A stretch of 64,000 nt of DNA from an uncultured Lachnospiraceae bacterium (GTDB lineage Bacteria > Bacillota > Clostridia > Lachnospirales > Lachnospiraceae): the NCBI GenBank assembly GCA_947625775.1, contig CANQPM010000012.1, positions 1 to 64,000 of the forward strand, in the 5' to 3' direction. The first letter of the stretch is position 1. Each line of letters opens with the position of its first letter. Both the position numbers and the translations under genes were made by a program. Below, piece after piece: positions 1 through 7,953 of the stretch. A model generated the notes under the pieces. That model saw nothing but the letters and a program-made list of their open reading frames with translations. It was not told where the DNA came from and made no database searches.

Positions 1-1026
1 GAAAAGGTTACTGTAGCTGAACTTCTTCCTGCATTGGAAAAATCTGTTTTTATACTTGACGAACAGCCTTATTCTTCTCTTTTCAAAATTTATCAAAAAG
101 AGTTCCTTAATGTTTCTGTTTCCAAGGGACTTATCCATACTGATGCCTTAGCATTGGCTGGTGACGGAACTCCCGTTGTTACTTCACACAGAGAGCGCAA
201 AAAGCGTATCTGCAACTGCAAAGAGAAAGGTATCTATGACTGCAAATGTGACCGTTACTTTTCTCAGCCTGACTGTGATATCGGATGGGATTCCTCTCGT
301 GACTGTTTTTATCATGGTTACGATTTATACATGCTTGTGGATTCTCAGTGCGGTCTGCCTGTGTTTCCCCATTTTTCCTGTGCTTCAAAACATGATTCAC
401 ATGGATTCCTGCTTGCCTTTTTCAGAATGAAAGCTTTTCTTCCTGATTACACAGTTTCTAAAGTACTTTTAGATTCTGCCCATGATGCCATGCCTTATTA
501 TCAATACTTCAAACGGGAAAATATAACACCTTTTATTGACCTCAACGGAAAAGGTGGCAGACCATCCGTTTACAAAAATGACTTTACCATTGATAACGAT
601 GGTGTTCCTGTCTGTCCTTCCGGTTTTCGTATGCGTCGGGATGGTATTGAAGCTGCAAAAGGAAGAATGAAATTCAAATGTCCTAAAATCAGTAAGAAAA
701 ACGGATGTGTTTCCTGCACCTGTGACAATCCCTGCTCAGATGCAAAATACGGCCGCACAGTTCATTTGGTAACGAAGGACAACCCAAGATTGTTTAACAA
801 CCCGCCAAGAAGCAGCAAGGAATGGAAACTTGAATACAATGCAAGAACTTCTGCTGAACGTTCCAATAAGCGTGAGAAATTAGACTTTAAGCTGGAAGAC
901 GGCAGACACCGCTCAACTAAGATGTGGTACTGCCGCCTCTATCACATCCTGATGTTACAGCATCTGGATGCCTGGGATTTGCCATCTGAATCTCCCCTAA
1001 GAAAGCTGATTTTGGATGAAGCATAA
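1..1026 (+). CDS. DDE transposase, 5' end outside window
   Basis: The reading frame is open from base 1, so the gene begins before the window. The visible 341 residues carry what look like the three acidic residues of a DDE transposase: D in GDGTP near visible residue 55, D in LLDSAHDA near 158, and E in TSAERSNK near 286. A Cys-rich stretch (CNCKEKG...CKC, later CVSCTCDNPC) sits between them. The WYCRLYHILMLQHLDAW tail is typical of insertion-sequence transposases common in Lachnospiraceae; the IS family (IS1182/IS4-like) is a guess. It is one of only two well supported plus-strand genes here and marks the left edge of the glycosylation island. Terminal inverted repeats could not be assigned. 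Confidence 0.85.
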   Translation, partial: EKVTVAELLPALEKSVFILDEQPYSSLFKIYQKEFLNVSVSKGLIHTDALALAGDGTPVVTSHRERKKRICNCKEKGIYDCKCDRYFSQPDCDIGWDSSRDCFYHGYDLYMLVDSQCGLPVFPHFSCASKHDSHGFLLAFFRMKAFLPDYTVSKVLLDSAHDAMPYYQYFKRENITPFIDLNGKGGRPSVYKNDFTIDNDGVPVCPSGFRMRRDGIEAAKGRMKFKCPKISKKNGCVSCTCDNPCSDAKYGRTVHLVTKDNPRLFNNPPRSSKEWKLEYNARTSAERSNKREKLDFKLEDGRHRSTKMWYCRLYHILMLQHLDAWDLPSESPLRKLILDEA

Positions 1027-1130
1027 TCCTATAGATTATTATACCTCATTTTTTCTAACATAGCGACAGTTATGTTTATTTCTTGCGCTTATTTTTGCAT
1101 TCAAGAATAATATTTACTTTTCAAAGGACA

Positions 1131-1151
1131 ATGCCAGAGTTTTGCTGGCAT
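1131..1151. repeat. Short hairpin downstream of transposase
   Basis: ATGCCAG (1131-1137) pairs with CTGGCAT (1145-1151) around a 7-nt loop. It lies about 100 bases past the transposase stop. No T-run follows, so a terminator role is unproven; it could belong to the insertion-sequence end. Confidence 0.4.
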
Positions 1152-1275
1152 GATTACTCATGATTCCGAGAGATCATTAAACTGTTTACAGATACGAATA
1201 AAAGGGTTATCACCTTCCTGATATTACAACATCTGCAATTTTCCATTCACCACAAATGAGCCAGCCGCATATGTT

Positions 1276-1327
1276 GTATTTTAGCAGATGCACATTTCCG
1301 CTAAAATACAGCGTTTTACGGAAATGT
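1276..1327. repeat. Two overlapping, mutually exclusive hairpins
   Basis: GTATTTTAGC (1276-1285) pairs perfectly with GCTAAAATAC (1300-1309). The next arm, ACATTTCCG (1292-1300), pairs with CGGAAATGT (1319-1327) and extends inward by TAAAA/TTTTA after a one-base bulge. The two stems share bases and cannot form together. They lie in the 378-base gap (1027-1404) between the transposase and the end of the cytidylyltransferase gene, where no coding sequence is evident. They could be an IS end, the 3' end of the long minus-strand operon, or a small structured RNA. Confidence 0.45.
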
Positions 1328-1404
1328 TTACATCTACAGTTCACAACATATCACATCACTTATATAAAATATGAGTGTTAAATACGTGAAAGCAATGTGT
1401 ATCA

Positions 1405-2124
1405 CTACGATTTGCCAGCGCACACTACGCTGCGGAAACGTTCCAGATCCTGCTGTGTTGTAACCTTAAAATTATTTTCATCACCTGGAATCATCACAAT
1501 ATCCATCCCCGCCATTACCGCAGGCTCTGTGGAGCCATTAATGGCTGCCAGACGTTCCGACGTTAGTGCCATATTAGCCTGATAATATTCCTTAAAGCGG
1601 AACAGCTCCGGCGCCTGTCCCGCAAAAAGCTGCTTTCTGTCAAGCAGCTCCGACACAGACTCCCCGTCGTGGCTCAGATATACCGTGTCTTTCATCGGAA
1701 GCACAGGCAGCACGCCCTCATGCCCGGCAAGCGCGTTGAAACAGTCTGACACCTGCTTTTCAGACAGTAAGGGGCGGGCGGCGTCATGAATGAATATGGT
1801 ATCAGTATCCGTGATGCAGCTGTCTTTTGTTTGACGCAGTATCTCCTGTAGCCCGTTTATGATGGAAGCTTGGCGGTTAAAGCCAGACAATGCAAAGCCT
1901 ATAATTTTATCGGCTGGCACATTGTTTACTGCTGCATCTGACAGGATAGGCTCCCGCCATTCTTTCTCTGCTACAATTATTATCTGATTAATAAAAGGAG
2001 AGTTCGCAAGCGTTATAAGTGAATATGTAATCAGCATCCTGTTGTTGATACATATGTACTGTTTTGGTACATCTGAATGTAAGCGGCTGCCGATACCACC
2101 TGATAGCAGGATTGCCGTGTTCAT
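1405..2124 (-). CDS. IspD/TarI-like cytidylyltransferase
   Basis: Predicted to transfer CMP from CTP to a sugar or polyol phosphate. The 239-residue protein is normal IspD-family length. The nucleotide-binding loop LLSGGIGSRL (6-15) diverges from the usual LAAGxGxRM, IHDAARP (112-118) is intact, and ENNFKVTT (216-223) matches the C-terminal family motif. An AAGGAGG ribosome site lies just before the ATG and begins inside the end of the upstream epimerase gene, 12 bases away. Pairing with a pentulose-phosphate epimerase in a glycan island argues for a CDP-pentitol or CDP-pentulose product (TarI-like) rather than the isoprenoid reaction of IspD. The substrate is inferred. Confidence 0.8.
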   Translation of the reverse strand: MNTAILLSGGIGSRLHSDVPKQYICINNRMLITYSLITLANSPFINQIIIVAEKEWREPILSDAAVNNVPADKIIGFALSGFNRQASIINGLQEILRQTKDSCITDTDTIFIHDAARPLLSEKQVSDCFNALAGHEGVLPVLPMKDTVYLSHDGESVSELLDRKQLFAGQAPELFRFKEYYQANMALTSERLAAINGSTEPAVMAGMDIVMIPGDENNFKVTTQQDLERFRSVVCAGKS

Positions 2125-2136
2125 GCGTCCGCCTCC

Positions 2137-2799
2137 TTAAAATTTCAATTCTCTGATATTGGCTAACGTTTCTCCATAGGGCTTGTCCTTGCCAAACAAG
2201 AGCGTCGTGCCTAGGACAAAGCCTTTTACGCCTTTGGGGGCATATTCGAGAATGCGCTCTGCGCTGCAGGCGCCGTCCCAGTATATTTCAAAATCCATGT
2301 CCTCTTTGATTGCAAGCAGCTTTGTGATTTTCTTGCCGACATACGGGAGGTACATCTGCCCGGCATTGCCCGGATTTACTGACATCACCAGTACCTTTTT
2401 TACTATGCGAAGCATCTCCATGACCGTTTCAACTGAGGTGCCAGGATTGATTGCTATGCCTGGTATCATGCCTGCGTTGATGATCTTTTGTAAAGTTGTG
2501 GACGGGTGGTATTCCGCTTCTGGGTGGATGTAGATTGTGTCGCCTTTGCGGAGGTTTTCGAGGAATAGCGCGATTGTGTTGTTGGGGTGTTCAATCATAA
2601 GGTGAACATCAAGCGGTTTTGTTGTCGCTTTTGCTATGTAGCGCATGTCGTTTAGGGACATAGCATAGTTGGGGACATAGCGTCCGTCCATAATGTCGAT
2701 GTGGAAGGAGTCGATGCCACCTTCCTCTAAATTTTTTACTTCTGTCTCCAGATGGGCGTAGTTGGCGCACATCATTGAGGCTGTTAGTTCGAAGTTCAT
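2137..2799 (-). CDS. Ribulose-phosphate 3-epimerase family protein
   Basis: A TIM-barrel epimerase of 220 residues, the usual length. Metal-binding and catalytic positions can be read: H33 and D35 in FHIDIMDG, H66 in DVHLM, and D175 in YWDGAC. The phosphate loop is NPGNAGQ (142-148). Divergence from housekeeping Rpe, for example SMMCANY in place of SxLxAD and WDGAC in place of VDGG, suggests a specialised copy. It sits between a HAD protein and an IspD-like cytidylyltransferase, so it probably supplies a ketopentose or ketohexose phosphate for an activated glycan unit. A role as the cell's main Rpe is less likely from context but not excluded. Confidence 0.85.
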   Translation of the reverse strand: MNFELTASMMCANYAHLETEVKNLEEGGIDSFHIDIMDGRYVPNYAMSLNDMRYIAKATTKPLDVHLMIEHPNNTIALFLENLRKGDTIYIHPEAEYHPSTTLQKIINAGMIPGIAINPGTSVETVMEMLRIVKKVLVMSVNPGNAGQMYLPYVGKKITKLLAIKEDMDFEIYWDGACSAERILEYAPKGVKGFVLGTTLLFGKDKPYGETLANIRELKF

Positions 2800-2814
2800 T
2801 TTTATAATTCACCA

Positions 2815-3186
2815 TTACCTCTCTCTGACAATTTCAGGTAGCGTAAATCTGTCCCTGTCCAAATTCAGCGCAACCGCCATATCAAGACCTGACGGTTTCC
2901 TGTCGTTCACCATAATCCTCTCGCCCATCGGCATGTCAAACAAAATAACATCATAACGTATTCCTGCTGTTTTAAGGAAATCAACTGTCATCTGCCTGTA
3001 TTCTTCTGTTCTCGATGTAAAGAGGACTATCTTGTCATTTTCAGGAAGCTTATGAAGATATTCTGCAGCTCCATCCAAAACAGTATCATATCCATCAATC
3101 TTATATCCATTGTGCTTGAGCAATGTACCGTCTAAATCAAATACCCATGTCTTAGGCAATGTAGATAAAATTAATTTTTCTTCCAT
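2815..3186 (-). CDS. Small HAD-superfamily protein
   Basis: A minimal 123-residue HAD fold with no cap domain. Motif I DLDGT is at 17-21, motif II FTSR at 56-59 and a motif IV-like VNDRKPSG at 93-100, where only one acid (D95) is clear. Likely a phosphatase acting on a sugar phosphate, although the short length and thin motif IV leave room for a binding role. Its start overlaps the preceding glycosyltransferase-like gene by 16 bases and has an AAAGGATG ribosome site, so translation is probably coupled. The neighbours downstream are the epimerase and cytidylyltransferase, suggesting one three-enzyme module. Confidence 0.7.
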   Translation of the reverse strand: MEEKLILSTLPKTWVFDLDGTLLKHNGYKIDGYDTVLDGAAEYLHKLPENDKIVLFTSRTEEYRQMTVDFLKTAGIRYDVILFDMPMGERIMVNDRKPSGLDMAVALNLDRDRFTLPEIVRER

Positions 3187-4409
3187 AGAAAATCATCCTT
3201 TACCACAATATTTTCCCATCCCTCCAGCGCATACATATCTATCGCTTTCCATTTGGTATCGCAATAGTTATAGTCCGGATAAAGCGCTGTTTTTTTACAG
3301 GCCGCGTACCGCAGGACATCACACAAGCCGCTGCGAATTCCGATAAACGTGCCGGCATGTTCGGCAAGCGGTTGGACTTGGGCAAGCTTAGGGCTGACCG
3401 GAAGCGTCCCGGGAAGCGGTTTTTCATCCCCTGCCACATTTGTAAAGCACTTATAACCGCGCTCAATATAGTATTCCACGATTTGTTCCCATACATTATT
3501 GGACAGAGCGGTTACGGATTTTGCGTATGGCGACAGTATAACGGATTTACCTTTTGGGATTTTGTCCAAATCCGCATACGGCTTCCAAAGCGTCGGCTTG
3601 TATGGTTTTGTTTCCTTTGGCAGTCCAAACACACCGCAACAATAAATTTGTTCCAGAGGAATACATTTGATGTAAAGAGCTTTATGTAAATTAACGACAT
3701 ACGGTCTGTCCTGATGCGCGATAAATGAATTTTTGTCTTCCGTGTATATTACTGCCTGTATGGTTTCATCCATCTCTTTTTGTGAAAAAATTTCTGTGGG
3801 ATAATCCCCAAACAGCCCCACAACCTGTGCACACGCCTGTCCTATAACGCATACTACACACTCGGCAATCCCATGCCTGGCAAGAAAATAAGGAAGATAT
3901 GACATGGCAAAGCAAATGTCGCCAAGCGCATTAAACGGACAGAATATTTTCATATAACCTGAATATTTCTCAGACAGGTTATTATGACGTGCAAGCCCAC
4001 GCTCAAGCCTCTCGCGTTTTCGCTTAATCGTTTCTTCCGAAAGCGAGTATTCTGCAAAACTGTCGTACTCTACCATTTTGTATATTCTGTCGGTATAGCC
4101 CATGCTTCTAAGCTGCTGAGCCATTGCTTCATAGGCGCGGGCTGCAATGCAGACGGCAGAGCTTCCCGAAGTCTCCTGCAAAATCTCACGGGGTGCTGTT
4201 ATTGGAATGTCATGATAAAATTTTCCATGTTTTTCCTCATTATTGTCAAGAATTGCGCATACCCTTATTCCCTTTTCCATCAGAGCATCTGACAATGCTT
4301 CTGTGGCATTGCAGTGTCCGAACAAATATATCTTCCTTCCTGCAAACACGCCCGATTGAAACATATTTTCGAGATTTTCACACATTTCTTTATAATGAAC
4401 TTTGTCCAT
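3171..4409 (-). CDS. Rossmann module plus GT9-like glycosyltransferase
   Basis: About 412 residues. The first 110 form the small Rossmann-like module that recurs across this island (IYLFGHCNATEALSD, then ILDNNEEKHG). The rest resembles GT-B transferases of the heptosyltransferase (GT9) type: a first half with FNALGDICFAMSYLPYF and a second half with ILSPYAKSVTALSNNVW and FIGIRSGLCDVL, matching the donor-site region where GT9 has VGxDTGPxH. The second ATG (4409) is preferred because GGAAGGA lies 7 bases before it. It is a paralog of the protein at 4816-6099, and a small unknown gene lies between them. Donor and acceptor are unknown. Confidence 0.65.
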   Translation of the reverse strand: MDKVHYKEMCENLENMFQSGVFAGRKIYLFGHCNATEALSDALMEKGIRVCAILDNNEEKHGKFYHDIPITAPREILQETSGSSAVCIAARAYEAMAQQLRSMGYTDRIYKMVEYDSFAEYSLSEETIKRKRERLERGLARHNNLSEKYSGYMKIFCPFNALGDICFAMSYLPYFLARHGIAECVVCVIGQACAQVVGLFGDYPTEIFSQKEMDETIQAVIYTEDKNSFIAHQDRPYVVNLHKALYIKCIPLEQIYCCGVFGLPKETKPYKPTLWKPYADLDKIPKGKSVILSPYAKSVTALSNNVWEQIVEYYIERGYKCFTNVAGDEKPLPGTLPVSPKLAQVQPLAEHAGTFIGIRSGLCDVLRYAACKKTALYPDYNYCDTKWKAIDMYALEGWENIVVKDDFLWKKN

Positions 4410-4426
4410 AGGCATTTCCTTCCGTG

Positions 4427-4786
4427 TCAGTCCAATAAAGCAGATGCCGCTGCCTCCAAAGATAGAAGCCCTGTATTTACATAGTTAAGTATTGTGCCGA
4501 AATTGCTGCCTGCGGAAAGCATTGTGAATTTGTTAGAAAATTCATATGTATGGTACAGCTTCCGGATAGCATCACCGCTTTCCGTATCCAAAAGAGTACA
4601 GTCCATACCATTTAGGCAAATTCCCACTTTTTCTTTTGGCAGAAGAAGAACACTCTTTTTGATCTGCTTATCAGAATAACGAGAAAATAATCCATTAATT
4701 TTTGGCAAGTCACATCTCAGGAACAGGATTCTGTCATAACCCTGAATCATGTCCTGCATATCTCTTATAAGCTCCTGTTTTTCCAT
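4427..4786 (-). CDS. Unknown protein between two GT9-like genes
   Basis: A 119-residue protein I do not recognise, with no signal peptide or membrane segment. The ATG at 4786 is chosen because AGGAG sits 8 bases upstream. It lies between two paralogous glycosyltransferase-like genes with short spacers, so it is almost certainly co-transcribed and may work with one of them. Its C-terminal part (about 70-115) can be loosely aligned with the C-terminal half of the protein at 6113-6568, which sits in the same relative position beside the other paralog. That relationship is tentative. Confidence 0.6.
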   Translation of the reverse strand: MEKQELIRDMQDMIQGYDRILFLRCDLPKINGLFSRYSDKQIKKSVLLLPKEKVGICLNGMDCTLLDTESGDAIRKLYHTYEFSNKFTMLSAGSNFGTILNYVNTGLLSLEAAASALLD

Positions 4787-4815
4787 CGCCAGTTCTCCTA
4801 TCAAAACAAATCAGA

Positions 4816-6099
4816 CTAAAAATACCCCAGAATTTCTTCCCTGCACTGATCCAGCTTCTGATTGTCAAACTCAATCTCTATGGCATCATCGCACAGCCCC
4901 ATATGGTTCAGGCTGAAATACTCATATGCCTTGCAGTTGTAAAACCAGTTGTCCCTGTCATACAGGATGATCTTTTTTGCCTTTGCCGCGCTGATCACAT
5001 CACAAAGCCCGCTGCGGACGCCAATAAAATACCCTGCCCTCTCGATGAACTGCGGCGCTACCGTCAGCGAAAAGAACACTGGCACTGTCCCCGCCAGAGG
5101 CGGCTCGTGCTTTCCTCCGCAGTTCGTGCAGACGGCATACCCATTTTCCTTTAAGTAATCCACTATCACAGACCAAAAGCTATCGGGCAGATCTGCAAGC
5201 GTATTGGCATACGGCGATATCACGACAGTGCGCGAAGCCTTCAAGCCGTTTTCGCGGAAAAGCTTTTCCACTTCCTCTCCTGCGTCGGCAAGGACGGGTG
5301 TCTGCGGACGCGCTTCATCTGGCAGATTAAAGACAAATGTGCGGAACAGCTCCATAAAATTCCAGCCGTTGTATCCCCTGAACCATTCCAGCTTGTTGGC
5401 GTGTACTCTCTTCCAGCTGTCATTTAAGATTTTAAGCGGTATGCGACTGGGACACAGGCGATAATAATCTATAAGCCAAATGCTTTCCTCTATAAAACGA
5501 AGCGTTTCTACATTATCAATCTGAAATATGCCTGCCACTTTCCCACAGGCATTATTCACAACGAGAAAAACAAAATCCCGTATTTCCTCCTGTCTGATAT
5601 ACTGTTCCAAAAATGTGCCACTCAAATAAACATCGCCTGTACCAGTATAGGGGCAGAATAAAATCGGTAAGTCACCATACTTCTTTAACAGACGCCTGTA
5701 TATTTGCTTACCTTTATAAGCATTATATATAAGCGCGAAAAAAGACTCCTCCCATACATTGAAATAAGCTATATGCCCTTTGCCTACCCCGCAATCCATA
5801 AGCTGTGTTCTCATCTCACGCCAAAATGGCGAACATATCAGATACACATATTTCTTATCTGAAGGATTTTGGACATCCTCCGGCAGAATCACTTTTACCC
5901 TCGCGCAGTATTCATTCCTCTTTTTTTTGTCATTATCAAGAATCCCTTCTGGCTCTATTTGATACTCACGCAGGCTTTGAATGACCTGCCTTGTATGGTC
6001 ACTCGCCCCGAAAAAAAACACTTTTTTGTCCTGAAAAAAACCTTTTTTTACTAAACGCTTCAATACATGTTCCGCTTTTTTCTGTTCTATACTATCCAT
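4816..6099 (-). CDS. Rossmann module plus GT9-like glycosyltransferase, second copy
   Basis: 427 residues, same architecture as the protein at 3171-4409. The N-terminal module reads KVFFFGASDHTRQVI then GILDNDKKKRNEY. The GT-B-like part has FCPYTGTGDVYLSGTFL, VISPYANTLADLPDSFW and YFIGVRSGLCDVISAA. The conserved RSGLCDV block is shared by both paralogs and probably lines the donor site. The 5' coding region is rich in homopolymers (runs of A and T of 6-8 bases between 5930 and 6052) encoding KKGFFQDKKVFFF-type sequence; slippage there is possible but the frame is intact. Enzymatic specificity is not known. Confidence 0.65.
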   Translation of the reverse strand: MDSIEQKKAEHVLKRLVKKGFFQDKKVFFFGASDHTRQVIQSLREYQIEPEGILDNDKKKRNEYCARVKVILPEDVQNPSDKKYVYLICSPFWREMRTQLMDCGVGKGHIAYFNVWEESFFALIYNAYKGKQIYRRLLKKYGDLPILFCPYTGTGDVYLSGTFLEQYIRQEEIRDFVFLVVNNACGKVAGIFQIDNVETLRFIEESIWLIDYYRLCPSRIPLKILNDSWKRVHANKLEWFRGYNGWNFMELFRTFVFNLPDEARPQTPVLADAGEEVEKLFRENGLKASRTVVISPYANTLADLPDSFWSVIVDYLKENGYAVCTNCGGKHEPPLAGTVPVFFSLTVAPQFIERAGYFIGVRSGLCDVISAAKAKKIILYDRDNWFYNCKAYEYFSLNHMGLCDDAIEIEFDNQKLDQCREEILGYF

Positions 6100-6112
6100 A
6101 TTTATCCATCGC

Positions 6113-6568
6113 CTATGATTTATTTTTACCCGGGACTATGCGCAGATTGTAAAGCCCCAGGCATACTATTTCTTCCTCGTCAACCCCTCCCCGCAGGAGC
6201 AGCTTGCCCAGTTGATTGTCCTTTGGCTGGTTTATATATGTAAACACTGGATTCGGAAAAAATCTGTAGAAGCAGTAATAATCAAACAAAAGCCGCAGCT
6301 GCTTTTCTGTCATACGAAACCTCCTGACTGGAATACTGCACGCTTTCCTGGCTTTTTCAAATAAGCCTCCTTGTCCTGTCCAGACATACACGCGATCCGC
6401 CTTGCACCTTTGTACATATGCCTGCAGATATTGCACTGCATAGCTGTCAACCTTCTCATTTTCTCCTGTCAGTATGAGCAGCGCCGAGCGCTCGCCTATC
6501 CCGTGCCTTGCTTTCAGATAATGCCATAAAAAATTTCCCTTCAATACATGCAGCGTCTCTCTAAACAT
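6113..6568 (-). CDS. Unknown island protein
   Basis: A 151-residue protein not recognised as a family member. It has AGGAG before its ATG and short spacing to both neighbours, so it is a real gene in the operon. The sequence is mixed alpha/beta in appearance (ALLILTGENEKVDSYA, RVYVWTGQGG) with aromatic-rich FDYYCFYRFFPNPVFTY near 114-130. Its placement directly upstream of a GT9-like gene mirrors the small gene at 4427-4786, with which it may share distant C-terminal similarity. It could be a partner subunit or an additional small transferase domain. No catalytic motif can be named. Confidence 0.6.
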   Translation of the reverse strand: MFRETLHVLKGNFLWHYLKARHGIGERSALLILTGENEKVDSYAVQYLQAYVQRCKADRVYVWTGQGGLFEKARKACSIPVRRFRMTEKQLRLLFDYYCFYRFFPNPVFTYINQPKDNQLGKLLLRGGVDEEEIVCLGLYNLRIVPGKNKS

Positions 6569-6582
6569 ACCTATCTCCTAAA

Positions 6583-7896
6583 TCAAAACAGCCCGTCAAA
6601 ATCGGCACGCGGAAATACCTCCAACATACCGCCTCTGGTCGCATTGTAAATTTCTATTCCTCTTTTTTGCGCAAGCTTTAATATGTACTCATAGTTCTCT
6701 GTCACGACATCCGCGTAAAACGGGCTGTACACCTGGCTGTTTGCCTTTCCCACAGTGTCCCTGTCCCTGTAAAAATGATTGTCCGCATTGCTGAAGTCCT
6801 TGGAATATCTGAGATCCGCCCCTATGATATAGATCGGCGAAAATCCCATATACATAGCCAGATACAGGCAGCCGACAGCCACGGAATACCCGCACATATA
6901 TCCCTGTGAAAAATCTTCGCCGCCGCTTATGCGCCTATTCCTGTCCGAAAACGAAACATGAAACCTGAAGCACTGCTCCTGCGCGTCTGCATGGTACTCA
7001 TATGAGTCTGCCAGAAATTTAACAGCCTGTATCTCATTTTTTATTTCCGAGGCATAGTGCTTCAATAGATTAAAATCTTCCCCGACATAATAATCAGGAC
7101 GCCAGTCTGTCTGGTCAAACGCATAAAATATCTTGTTCATGCTGATGCACAGCTCATGATGCCTGCAAAGCATATCCAGATCCGCGATCCTTACGCTCGG
7201 TCCAGTCGCGACGATAAAGCAGCGCTGGTTTTTGTGCTTATCCTTAAACTGGCATATCCCTGAATCGACAAAGCTTTCAGGCAGAAACCTGCCAAGGTAA
7301 AACAAATCCTCCCATTCGCCTGACAGCACCTTATCAGTGATGTACGCGTTCTTTTTGCCTGATGCCGCAAAAATCCTGGCATCAGCCTCATGCTCCAAGC
7401 TGCCTATATCCTTTACCTGTATTCCTTCCTGCTCATATATGCTCCTGCAGAATCCATTACCGCATGTTTCCTCGCTGACGAGCAGACATTCGCAGCCTGT
7501 GCGCCTCAATATGCGTGCCACGAGAATACCGTATATTGACAGCCCCGCCACATAAGCTTTCCCGATCATCTCACTGCGCATATATTCTTCGATATTGTCC
7601 AAAATCTCTGGCTGGTACGCCTCAACAATCTCAGACGGACACTCGTTTGAACGAAGGAAAGAGGAAATGCCCCTCTGTCGCAGGATCTCAAGGATATCCT
7701 TGTCATCTGCGGGCGAGACAATCAGCATGTCCTCTGCATACTTGCCGAGATAGTCCTCAAAGCTGATGACTGGCTTGCCCATATATACACTGCCGATTTT
7801 TTCCTGATTTGATTCTATAAAAGCATTTACGCTATCCTTGAAGTATCTGCACAGATTAGTCCCCCTGTTCCCTGCTCCCCAGATCACATAGCCCAT
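6583..7896 (-). CDS. Rossmann module plus DUF115/MptE-like transferase
   Basis: 437 residues. The N-terminus (1-100) is the island's Rossmann-like module (YVIWGAGNRGTNL, FIESNQEKIG). A second Rossmann-like stretch follows near 110-190. From about 222 it matches DUF115 (6-hydroxymethylpterin diphosphokinase MptE-like) and motility accessory factors: CFIVATGPSV, a loop ending in DYYVGEDFN, and IIGADLRYS with HFY near 360-375. DUF115 proteins of this kind are often found with nonulosonic acid genes and are linked to flagellin glycosylation; GT42 sialyltransferases share a similar GPSL motif. AGGAGG precedes the ATG. Transfer of the local keto-sugar acid is an inference. Confidence 0.75.
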   Translation of the reverse strand: MGYVIWGAGNRGTNLCRYFKDSVNAFIESNQEKIGSVYMGKPVISFEDYLGKYAEDMLIVSPADDKDILEILRQRGISSFLRSNECPSEIVEAYQPEILDNIEEYMRSEMIGKAYVAGLSIYGILVARILRRTGCECLLVSEETCGNGFCRSIYEQEGIQVKDIGSLEHEADARIFAASGKKNAYITDKVLSGEWEDLFYLGRFLPESFVDSGICQFKDKHKNQRCFIVATGPSVRIADLDMLCRHHELCISMNKIFYAFDQTDWRPDYYVGEDFNLLKHYASEIKNEIQAVKFLADSYEYHADAQEQCFRFHVSFSDRNRRISGGEDFSQGYMCGYSVAVGCLYLAMYMGFSPIYIIGADLRYSKDFSNADNHFYRDRDTVGKANSQVYSPFYADVVTENYEYILKLAQKRGIEIYNATRGGMLEVFPRADFDGLF

Positions 7897-7953
7897 TGCT
7901 TCCTCCTAAATACTTCTATCTAAAAAATCCTATTCTTTCTAAACTCTTGCAAA

